From the NCBI RefSeq assembly GCF_014672695.1, contig NZ_CP053923.1, positions 1,454,864 through 1,467,053 on the forward strand: a DNA stretch of 12,190 nucleotides. The letters run 5' to 3'. This stretch comes from Defluviicoccus vanus (GTDB lineage Bacteria; Pseudomonadota; Alphaproteobacteria; Rhodospirillales; Defluviicoccaceae). The position numbers and the translations under genes are program-made. The notes under the pieces are model-generated. The model was given only the letters and a program-made list of their open reading frames with translations, made no database searches and had not been told where the DNA came from. Below are positions 7,305-12,190 of this stretch, one piece after another. Every line of letters begins with the position of its first letter. The stretch's first letter is position 1.

Positions 7305-7424
7305 CAGGCACAATCCGGTATCGTCTTGAGTGCGGCATCGGCGGCCGCTTCGCCGGCGAGCGGAATCGCCTGCCATTCAATCAGGTATGATGTACGCGGC
7401 GGCGGCGCAAGGAAGTCGGCCACC

Positions 7425-7453
7425 TTGACAATCGCGGGGGCCGTCGCTAAAGC
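7425..7453 (+). promoter_or_regulatory. Probable sigma70 promoter of phaB
   Basis: A perfect -35 box TTGACA (7425-7430) is followed after exactly 17 bases by TAAAGC (7448-7453), a weak -10. Transcription from about 7460 would give a leader of roughly 160 bases that contains both palindromes. Confidence 0.45.
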
Positions 7454-7486
7454 AGCCTTTCTGGTACGAGGGGGTAAATAAACATC

Positions 7487-7546
7487 GTTCGCCGAGGCAT
7501 TCGGCGAACTCGATCAAGCTACGTACTCGCGAGCTACGTGCTTGAT
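7487..7546 (+). promoter_or_regulatory. Two tandem palindromes in the phaB leader
   Basis: The first is GTTCGCCGA/TCGGCGAAC, 9 perfect pairs with a 5-base loop (7487-7509). The second starts three bases later: ATCAAGC (7513-7519) pairs with GCTTGAT (7540-7546), and inside it TACGTA/TACGT segments and the self-complementary CTCGCGAG (7526-7533) extend the pairing with single-base bulges. Neither is followed by a T-run. They could be operator sites for a polymer-responsive repressor such as PhaR, or leader RNA structures; the choice is open. Confidence 0.5.
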
Positions 7547-7619
7547 GAGTCTGCGCCGTCGGGTGCAGGCGGGTTTCCCGTGACTAATCGAGACCAAACC
7601 AAATCAACGGAGGGACAGA

Positions 7620-8342
7620 ATGGCACGCGTGGCATTGGTGACCGGCGGCACTCGCGGGATCGGCGCGGCTATTGCCAAGAGGCTGAAGAATGACGGCTAC
7701 ACGGTGGTCGTTGTCGACGTGGTCGATGAGCAGATCGCCAAGTTCAAGGAAGAGACCGGCATCCCCGGCTACAAGCTCGACGTCTCCGATACCGCCGCGG
7801 TGCAGGCGACCTTCAAGCAGATCGAAGCCGATGTCGGTCCGATCGACGTGCTGGTCAACAACGCCGGCATCACCCGCGATGCGCGCATGGTCAAGATGAC
7901 CCGCGAGCGCAACTGGGATCCGGTCATCGGTGTCAACCTCACCGGCGTCTTCAATACTACCCAGGCTGCTCTTCCGGGCATGACTGACCGCAAATGGGGT
8001 CGGGTCATCAACATCTCTTCGATGAACGGCCAACGCGGCCAGTTCGGCCAGACCAACTATTCGGCCACCAAGGCCGGCATGATCGGCTTCAGCCGCTCTG
8101 TCGCTTTGGAGTGCGCCAACAAGAACGTCACCGTCAACTGCATCGCCCCTGGCTTCATCCTCACCGAGATGACCGGTGCCATGCCGAAGGAAATCCTCGA
8201 CGGCGAAGTGGCGAAGATCCCGGCTGGCCGCATCGGCCAGCCGAGTGACATTGCCGCCGGCGTCGCCTTCCTCGCCAGCGATGACGCGGCCTTCATCACC
8301 GGCATGACCCTGTCGATCAACGGCGGCCAGTTCATGCCATAA
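7620..8342 (+). CDS. phaB: Acetoacetyl-CoA reductase
   Basis: 240-residue short-chain dehydrogenase that reduces acetoacetyl-CoA to (R)-3-hydroxybutyryl-CoA, the monomer for polyhydroxybutyrate, in the cytoplasm. The cofactor glycine motif is TGGTRGIG (8-15), NNAG lies at 80-83, and the catalytic set is Asn106, Ser134, Tyr147 and Lys151 (YSATK). The PhaB-specific stretch SSMNGQRGQFGQTNYSATKAG (133-153) and a C-terminus of the GGQFMP type separate it from ordinary FabG. Asp33 at the end of the second strand is unusual for an NADPH-type PhaB and hints at NADH use, while Arg12 favours NADPH. The start has GGAGGGAC upstream. It is a single-gene unit with its own promoter and terminator; phaA and phaC are not in the window. 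Confidence 0.94.
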   Translation: MARVALVTGGTRGIGAAIAKRLKNDGYTVVVVDVVDEQIAKFKEETGIPGYKLDVSDTAAVQATFKQIEADVGPIDVLVNNAGITRDARMVKMTRERNWDPVIGVNLTGVFNTTQAALPGMTDRKWGRVINISSMNGQRGQFGQTNYSATKAGMIGFSRSVALECANKNVTVNCIAPGFILTEMTGAMPKEILDGEVAKIPAGRIGQPSDIAAGVAFLASDDAAFITGMTLSINGGQFMP

Positions 8343-8374
8343 GCGGCGCCAGCGCCTGCTCGTAGACGACGGCC

Positions 8375-8400
8375 AAGGCCACCCCTCGGGGTGGCCTTTT
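8375..8400 (+). terminator. Intrinsic terminator of phaB
   Basis: AAGGCCACCC (8375-8384) pairs with GGGTGGCCTT (8389-8398) around a 4-base loop and runs into TTTT (8397-8400). This is a textbook rho-independent terminator 32 bases after the phaB stop, just before the end of the convergent dehydratase gene. Confidence 0.88.
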
Positions 8401-8402
8401 CC

Positions 8403-8717
8403 TTAGCTATCGGTAGCTTCCAGGATGCCGCCGGCCACCTTGTCCATAAATCGGGCAAGACGGATGTCGCGTTCGGTCACCCCGCCCGCGTCGTGAGTGG
8501 CGAGCGTCACCTCGACACGGTTGTAGACGTTGAACCACTCCGGGTGATGATCCATCTTTTCCGCCATCAGGGCTGCCCGGGTCATGAAGCCAAACGCCGC
8601 ATTGAACGTCTTGAAGTGGAAGGTCTTGGTGATAGCATCGCGGCCTGCCACGTCCGCCCAGCCGGTAAGGCTCGCCAGGTCCGCCTGCCGCGTCACCGGA
8701 TCGAGCTTCTGCATCAT
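8403..8717 (-). CDS. phhB: 4a-hydroxytetrahydrobiopterin dehydratase (pterin-4a-carbinolamine dehydratase)
   Basis: 104-residue protein of the PCD/DCoH family, which dehydrates 4a-hydroxytetrahydropterin to recycle the pterin cofactor of aromatic amino acid hydroxylases. The motif DHHPEWFNVYNRVEV (56-70) contains the active-site histidine pair, and THDAGGVTERD (74-84) is the second conserved block. Length is normal for the family. The start at 8717 is one of two adjacent ATG codons and has GAGGGAGG five bases upstream; a longer frame upstream overlaps the metallopeptidase gene and is not used. No phenylalanine hydroxylase is in the window, and orphan copies are common in alphaproteobacteria, so the physiological partner is unknown. 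Confidence 0.93.
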   Translation of the reverse strand: MMQKLDPVTRQADLASLTGWADVAGRDAITKTFHFKTFNAAFGFMTRAALMAEKMDHHPEWFNVYNRVEVTLATHDAGGVTERDIRLARFMDKVAGGILEATDS

Positions 8718-8825
8718 CAGTGCCTCCCTCGCGATCAAGCCAGCTTGCACGTGGGCCGTTGCCGGCGTGTGATCAAGTGACGACCGCATCAAGCAATGAC
8801 TGGCAGCACAAAGGATGAGAGCGTC

Positions 8826-9224
8826 ATGGCATACGCCAGCGAAGAGCCACCGTCGCTCGACGACATCGCCGATCTGGCCAATCGTGCCGTTGCGAAGCTG
8901 CCGGAGCCGGTGCGAAGCCACCTCGCCGCGGTGGTGATCCGGGTCGAAGAGTTCTGCGACGAGGAAACCGAAGCGGCGTTGGACCTGGAGACCGCCTTCG
9001 ACCTCCTCGGCCTCTACCGTGGCGTCGCCCTGCACCGCAAGAGCGGCTGGGACGTGCCACACGACGTGGACTTGATCGTCCTCTACCGCCGCCCAATCCT
9101 CGACTACTGGTGCGAGACTGGCGAACCCTTGAGTCGCATCGTCCGCCACGTCCTCTGGCACGAGGTCGGCCACCACCTGGGCTTCAGCGACGAAGACATG
9201 GAGCGGATCGAGGCCGAGGAGTGA
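8826..9224 (+). CDS. Small zincin-like metallopeptidase family protein
   Basis: 132-residue protein of the zinicin-like family (PF06262-type). The zinc-binding motif HEVGH lies at 112-116, followed by HLGFSDEDM (117-125), whose acidic residues supply the likely third ligand. The N-terminal half (SLDDIADLANRAVAKLPEPVRSHL, 10-33) matches the usual helix before the domain, and LLGLYRGVAL (60-69) and DLIVLYRRPIL (82-92) are core strands. The substrate is unknown. The start at 8826 has GAGAG four bases upstream; the in-frame ATG at 8796 has no ribosome site. The gene is divergent from phhB and is followed after 27 bases by the DUF4239 gene. A decayed copy of its 3' end lies at 10046-10096. Confidence 0.88.
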   Translation: MAYASEEPPSLDDIADLANRAVAKLPEPVRSHLAAVVIRVEEFCDEETEAALDLETAFDLLGLYRGVALHRKSGWDVPHDVDLIVLYRRPILDYWCETGEPLSRIVRHVLWHEVGHHLGFSDEDMERIEAEE

Positions 9225-9251
9225 GGGCGCGGTTCCGCAGGGGATAGTTCG

Positions 9252-10013
9252 ATGCAGCCAGCAATCGTGCCACTCGTCGTGGCGGCCACCGTCTTCAGCG
9301 GGTCGGTGCTTGCCATGTATGCCGCCCGCGTCTTGCCGGATTCGCATCTCAACTCCGAAGCGAGAGACGTCATCAAGCTGGCGATGGCGTTGGTCGCCAC
9401 CCTGGTTGCCCTTGTTCTCGGCCTGATGATCGCGACGGCCAAGGGAACCTACGATGCCCAGACGTCCGCCATCCGCCAGCTATCGGCCAACGTGCTGTTG
9501 CTCGATCGGGACCTGGACGAATTCGGCCCGGAAGCCCAGCATCCGCGCGACCTGCTGCGAGAGGTTGCGGCATTGATGCTGCAGCGACTCTGGCCGGCAG
9601 ACGGCGCGGCACCAGCTTCCCTCGCCCCGGATGAAGCCCGGCCGCAGATGCAAGCCTTCGTGAGCGAAGTCACCAGCCTTTCGCCGCAGAACCCCAAGCA
9701 GCAATACCTGAAGACGCTGGCGTTGCAGTTGACATCTGAAATCGCCCGTGCGCGTCTCCAGTTGTATGTGCAGGGCGGCAGTGAGTTGCCTCTGCCGTTT
9801 CTTGTCATTATGGCAATTTGGCTGATCGTCTTATTTTGTGGCTATGGGCTGATTGCCGCTCGTAACCCCACCGTTCTGGTTTTCTTATTTGCTTGCACGC
9901 TTTCGGTTGCCGGCGCCGTTTTCCTTATCGAGGAATTGGTCGACCCATTCGGGGGAATTGTCCGGGTTTCAAGCGCGCCCTTGCAGGACGTAATAACGCA
10001 CCTTGGTCAATAG
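9252..10013 (+). CDS. Bestrophin-like (DUF4239) membrane protein
   Basis: 253-residue membrane protein resembling the DUF4239/bestrophin-like domain family. Two membrane segments lie in the N-terminal third (about 5-26 and 42-62), a soluble helical section spans 65-178, and two more membrane segments follow (about 180-200 and 207-226). The C-terminal block ELVDPFGGIVRVSSAPLQDV (228-247) is the family hallmark. Function is not established; ion-channel activity is only suggested by the fold comparison. AGGGGA lies upstream of the ATG. From about 9780 to the end the codons turn AT-richer (TTA, CTT, GTT, CGT) than in the first two thirds, and the gene sits between two imperfect copies of the same 40-bp sequence, so it may have been inserted or partly replaced. 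Confidence 0.8.
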   Translation: MQPAIVPLVVAATVFSGSVLAMYAARVLPDSHLNSEARDVIKLAMALVATLVALVLGLMIATAKGTYDAQTSAIRQLSANVLLLDRDLDEFGPEAQHPRDLLREVAALMLQRLWPADGAAPASLAPDEARPQMQAFVSEVTSLSPQNPKQQYLKTLALQLTSEIARARLQLYVQGGSELPLPFLVIMAIWLIVLFCGYGLIAARNPTVLVFLFACTLSVAGAVFLIEELVDPFGGIVRVSSAPLQDVITHLGQ

Positions 10014-10045
10014 ACTGACGGCGGCCACCCAGAAACCTGCGGGCA

Positions 10046-10096
10046 GACCACGACTGCAGCGACGCGGACATGCAGCGGATCGAGGCCGGGGGTTGA
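10046..10096 (+). pseudogene. Decayed copy of the metallopeptidase gene 3' end
   Basis: Bases 10057-10096 match 9185-9224 (the last codons of the HExxH gene, including the TGA) at 34 of 40 positions without gaps. Translation in the matching frame gives DHDCSDADMQRIEAGG and a stop, against HLGFSDEDMERIEAEE in the intact protein. Differences fall mainly at one or two bases per codon and keep the frame, which suggests an old duplicate or a relative rather than a recent copy. The rest of the gene is missing upstream, where the DUF4239 gene ends. Confidence 0.7.
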
Positions 10097-10132
10097 GGTG
10101 CTACGGCCGGTGTCGCTGATATTCTCGGTCTT

Positions 10133-10166
10133 GTCCGCTGTCTCATAGTTGTCTCCAACGTTAGGC
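10133..10166 (-). other. Integron-like core site at the toxin end
   Basis: On the minus strand GCCTAAC (10160-10166 on +: GTTAGGC) contains the toxin TAA stop and is followed 20 bases later by AGCGGAC (10133-10139). GCCTAAC fits the RYYYAAC core of an attC site, and a cargo stop codon inside this core is typical of integron cassettes. No matching GTTRRRY end was found further on, so a complete attC is not shown. Confidence 0.35.
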
Positions 10167-10475
10167 GAGCAGACGTTCTCGCCAATACCCTGGACGTCGA
10201 GAATGATGAGCTACAGCGACGACAACAATCTCTTCGGAGAACTCCCGCACAACGATGTCGTATGGAAACCGCTTCAACACAAGCCTTTTGGCTCCTCGGG
10301 CGCCCGCAGCACCGGGCATGTTCGTGAGGGGAACGATCTCGTCTTCAAGAAGATCGATAGCCGCTTCAATCGCGTGAGCGAATTCTACGCCCAATCTGGC
10401 GCGCTGTTGTTCGTACCAAGCCGCCGCTTCAATCGCTTCTTCAGCGGCTTGTTCGAGGACGCGTACGCGTCGCAC
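10161..10475 (-). CDS. RelE/ParE family toxin
   Basis: 104-residue toxin of the RelE/ParE superfamily, acting in the cytoplasm either as a ribosome-dependent mRNA nuclease (RelE type) or a gyrase poison (ParE type). The N-terminal helix pair (AAEEAIEAAAWYEQQRARLGVEF, 10-32) and the C-terminal strands (KRLVLKRFPYDIVV, IVVVAVAHHSRRPGYW) match the family. The PGYW ending is common in ParE-like members, so that target is more likely but not proved. It starts with GTG, and the G of that codon is the last base of the antitoxin TAG, which implies translational coupling. Its TAA lies inside a GCCTAAC core site. Confidence 0.88.
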   Translation of the reverse strand: MRRVRVLEQAAEEAIEAAAWYEQQRARLGVEFAHAIEAAIDLLEDEIVPLTNMPGAAGARGAKRLVLKRFPYDIVVREFSEEIVVVAVAHHSRRPGYWRERLLA

Positions 10476-10714
10476 TACCGGCTGCCAAGCCGCGCCTGCA
10501 TTCGTCGTCGAAACTCGTCACGATCTACGAGCTTGGCTGTGGCTGCATCGATCTCAGTGAGACGGCGCAGAAGTTCCTTATCCCATCGATCAGCGACACC
10601 CGCATCAGGGGGCGCATCCAGACTCTTGACGAGTTCGTAGGCGAGTTCGGCGCGCTCCGCCTCGGGCAGCATCAGCGCCTCGGCACGAAGTCTGCTCAAA
10701 GCTCCTGTTCCCAT
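10475..10714 (-). CDS. Antitoxin, TIGR02574-type addiction module protein
   Basis: 79-residue partner of the downstream toxin. The sequence EALMLPEAERAELAYELVKSLD (12-33) followed by a Trp-containing acidic helix (VADRWDKELLRRLTEIDA, 40-57) is the pattern of the TIGR02574 group of small antitoxins found with RelE/ParE toxins. These proteins bind and block the toxin through their C-terminal helix and usually repress the operon. The ATG is preceded by GGAGGGG. The antitoxin-first order and the one-base overlap with the toxin are those of a type II toxin-antitoxin operon. Confidence 0.87.
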   Translation of the reverse strand: MGTGALSRLRAEALMLPEAERAELAYELVKSLDAPPDAGVADRWDKELLRRLTEIDAATAKLVDRDEFRRRMQARLGSR

Positions 10715-10735
10715 CGACCCCTCCGGTGCTCGCTA

Positions 10736-10764
10736 ATGATATTCTGCATGGGTGCGCCTAACAA
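10736..10764 (-). promoter_or_regulatory. Promoter of the toxin-antitoxin operon
   Basis: On the minus strand TTGTTA (10759-10764) and TATCAT (10736-10741) are separated by exactly 17 bases, matching 4/6 and 5/6 of the sigma70 boxes. The start point would fall about 15 bases before the antitoxin ATG, leaving room only for the ribosome site. The -35 box overlaps the GTTAGGC core site, so the module carries its own promoter. Confidence 0.5.
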
Positions 10765-10781
10765 GCAGCTGAGCGGACGGC
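10756..10781 (-). other. Integron-like core site at the antitoxin end
   Basis: On the + strand the order is GCCTAAC (10756-10762), 9 bases, AGCGGAC (10772-10778), then a short complementary stretch (CTGAGC 10769-10774 against GCTTAG 10780-10785). Read on the minus strand it ends with GTTAGGC directly before the toxin-antitoxin operon, the position of an attC 3' core. The layout resembles known attC arms, but the partner half is not found. Confidence 0.35.
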
Positions 10782-10886
10782 TTAGGACCAAAAATGTCAG
10801 TGTGGTCTATACAAGCCAGCGTAGCTCGGAGTGGACTTCAGCCGCCGTAAAATTCTAAAAGGTTTGTGCAAGACGATGGGTAAACG

Positions 10887-11231
10887 TTAACTAGAATTTT
10901 GTATTTCTAGTTTCATATTGGGAGCACTCTTGTATTCAGGTCTTTGCTGTAACTCTGGATCTCCGGAGTTTAAGCAGCGGAATATGACCTCGGCACTGCC
11001 CGGCATGCTACCGGTTTGCCAGCTTTTTACCAGAATCTCTTGTCCCTTATTTGTGCAGAATTCGGCTGCATCTTCCAAGGCGATCCTGCGTGCGGCAATG
11101 GAATCTCCGCCGAGCGGATGAACCCGTGCACCTATAGCGTAGGTGTCTGGCCCCAGTTTCTGTGCGCCTGTAGATGCCGCACATGCGGCGACAGCAATGG
11201 CTGTCGCACACACTATCACCGTTGACCTCAT
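10887..11231 (-). CDS. Small hypothetical lipoprotein
   Basis: 114-residue protein starting at 11231 with a GGGGG stretch upstream; an upstream ATG at 11267 would add 12 atypical residues. The N-terminus is a short signal with probable lipobox VAAC (Cys17). The mature part holds a conserved-looking block: LGPDTYAIGAR (26-36), IAARRIALEDAAEFCTNKGQE (45-65), SAEVIFRCL (79-87), GDPELQQRPEY (90-100). This matches a widespread proteobacterial family of small envelope proteins of unknown function, recognised by FRCL and GDPEL. Two cysteines (59 and 86) could form a disulfide. It lies alone between the toxin-antitoxin module and tRNA-Ala. Confidence 0.8.
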   Translation of the reverse strand: MRSTVIVCATAIAVAACAASTGAQKLGPDTYAIGARVHPLGGDSIAARRIALEDAAEFCTNKGQEILVKSWQTGSMPGSAEVIFRCLNSGDPELQQRPEYKSAPNMKLEIQNSS

Positions 11232-11344
11232 GTCGGCCCCCGCCCTGGCGCGCAGCTCGCGTCGCAATCATTAATCTTGCGTAAGTCGGAATACGCCAGG
11301 GGGCTATTCCGGCCTACACGTCGTTTGATATCGTTGCGAAAGAA

Positions 11345-11419
<75 letters not shown>

Positions 11420-11475
11420 ACAGCAATGCTGGCGTGCGGCAGATAATGGGTTTGCCTCACGCGCCCTGTCAAGCG

Positions 11476-11500
11476 ATTGCCGCAGCCAATTGCCGCAGCC
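11476..11500. repeat. Short tandem repeat, 2 x ATTGCCGCAGCC
   Basis: ATTGCCGCAGCC occurs at 11476-11487 and 11489-11500, period 13 bases, between tRNA-Ala and yggT. It may be chance or slippage; no function is visible. Confidence 0.5.
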
Positions 11501-11570
11501 CGGCTTGCACCCGCTGCAACTGCCGGGTAGGTTAGCGTTATCTTCATCAGTCCCCGAGCAGTCCCCCTCC

Positions 11571-11885
11571 ATGGAAGCGATGAACGTCGTCCTCGGCCCG
11601 TTGTTCTGGCTCATCAACACGGTGATCGACCTTTATATCTGGGTTTTGATCATCGGCGCCGTACTGAGCTGGCTCGTTGCCTTGAATGTGGTCAACACCC
11701 GCAACCGATTCGTCTATCTCGTGGGTGACTTCATCAATCGAGTGACCGAGCCGGTGCTGCGGCCGATCCGCCGATTCCTGCCAAATCTGGGCGGCATCGA
11801 CATCTCACCGATGGTGTTGATTCTCCTGCTGCTGTTCCTGCAGCAGGTGCTGGCCCGGCTTTATGTTGCCGCCGCGCTCAATTGA
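11571..11885 (+). CDS. yggT: YggT family membrane protein
   Basis: 104-residue protein with two membrane segments (about 10-38 and 80-100) around the conserved centre NTRNRFVYLVGDFINRVTEPVLRPIRRFLPNLGGIDISP (42-80), nearly the consensus of alphaproteobacterial YggT. The family has been linked to osmotic-stress tolerance, cell division and envelope maintenance, without a defined mechanism. ATG at 11571 is used; ATG at 11580, preceded by GGAAG, is an equally possible start and would remove three residues. The DUF167 frame follows immediately in the same frame, a gene pair common in this group. Confidence 0.9.
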   Translation: MEAMNVVLGPLFWLINTVIDLYIWVLIIGAVLSWLVALNVVNTRNRFVYLVGDFINRVTEPVLRPIRRFLPNLGGIDISPMVLILLLLFLQQVLARLYVAAALN

Positions 11886-11894
11886 GGCGGCGGC

Positions 11895-12190
11895 ATCGCC
11901 TTCGGCGTCGCAGGAACTGTTTTTGCGCCGGCGCGACACGGTCTTGAGGTTCGCCTCAGGGTCACACCACGCGCCCAGAGCGCCCGCATCGATGGCCTGA
12001 TCGCCGATGCCGACGGCCGCTATCGACTGAAGATCGCGGTGACCGAGGCTGCTGACCGCGGTCGCGCCAACGACGCCGTGATCGCCGCCCTTGCCCGGGA
12101 ATGGCAACTGCCGAAGAGCACCCTTGCCATCGTCGCCGGCGCTACTGACCGGCGCAAAACCCTGGCGGTGGCGGGCGAACCCCATCAACT
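11895..12190 (+). CDS. DUF167 (YggU) family protein, 3' end outside window, start not normal
   Basis: The frame starting after the yggT stop encodes a DUF167 domain: LEVRLRVTPRAQSARIDG, RYRLKIAV, the signature GRANDAVIAALAREWQLP, and STLAIVAGATDRRKTLAVAG. It continues past the window end. It is the same frame as yggT, separated only by that gene's TGA (11883-11885), and no ATG, GTG or TTG occurs in it before the conserved N-terminal strand (LEVRL, from 11943). ATC at 11895, with GAGG seven bases upstream, is the best-placed possible non-standard start and is used here provisionally. A sequence error, a mutated start or read-through from yggT are alternatives. The family is small and of unknown function. 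Confidence 0.75.
   Translation, partial: MAFGVAGTVFAPARHGLEVRLRVTPRAQSARIDGLIADADGRYRLKIAVTEAADRGRANDAVIAALAREWQLPKSTLAIVAGATDRRKTLAVAGEPHQ

Larger units (their letters stand above)
7305..7619. other. Divergent intergenic region between DUF1232 gene and phaB
   Basis: The 315 bases hold a probable phaB promoter (7425-7453) and two adjacent palindromes in its leader (7487-7509 and 7513-7546), described separately. A strong ribosome site GGAGGGAC precedes the phaB ATG. I could not place a promoter for the DUF1232 gene. Confidence 0.5.

Noticed and set aside
8734..8793. Three ATCAAG motifs between divergent genes
   Set aside because: Spacing is irregular (38 and 16 bases) and the 6-mer is too short to exceed chance.
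8403..9347. 314-codon minus-strand frame ending as the pterin dehydratase
   Set aside because: Only the last 104 residues match the family, the good ribosome site is at 8717, and the upstream part is antisense to the HExxH gene.

Overview
The window looks like a piece of chromosome from a high-GC alphaproteobacterium, probably a member of the Rhodospirillales or a close relative. This is inferred from gene content and codon use (a LemA variant with a lipobox, polyhydroxybutyrate reductase PhaB, a small DUF1232 protein, YggT followed by DUF167, tRNA-Ala). No rRNA or other phylogenetic marker is present. Most of it is ordinary core genome; the accessory part is roughly 9.2-11.3 kb.

Layout. 1-646: 3' end of a class A penicillin-binding protein (+). 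779-2907: a tight + strand cluster of LemA lipoprotein, secreted TPM-domain protein with a glycine-rich tail, and a membrane TPM-domain protein. 3083-3415: small secreted double-psi beta-barrel (RlpA-like) protein (-). 3416-4087: about 670 bases with no convincing gene but many short hairpins. 4088-5545: OprO/OprP-type porin (-, GTG start). 5546-5893: AT-richer divergent promoter region. 5894-6820: EamA/DMT permease (+). 6918-7304: DUF1232 protein (-). 7425-7619: phaB promoter and a leader with two strong palindromes. 7620-8342: phaB (+), closed by a clear intrinsic terminator. 8403-8717: pterin-4a-carbinolamine dehydratase (-). 8826-9224: small HExxH metallopeptidase (+). 9252-10013: bestrophin-like/DUF4239 membrane protein (+). 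10046-10096: decayed second copy of the metallopeptidase 3' end. 10161-10714: antitoxin/toxin pair (-) bracketed by integron-like core sites. 10887-11231: small lipoprotein (-). 11345-11419: tRNA-Ala(CGC) (-). 11571-11885: YggT (+), followed in the same frame by a DUF167 reading frame that runs off the window and has no normal start codon.

Working together: the PBP, the RlpA-like protein, the porin and YggT belong to the cell envelope; LemA and the two TPM proteins form one probable operon; PhaB supplies (R)-3-hydroxybutyryl-CoA for storage polymer. The toxin-antitoxin pair, the duplicated gene end and the composition change in the DUF4239 gene mark 9.2-10.8 kb as a rearranged or acquired segment. 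The most interesting points are the attC-like bracket around the toxin-antitoxin module, the repeated gene end around the DUF4239 gene, and the startless DUF167 frame. I found no evidence of a new defence system or a CRISPR array.
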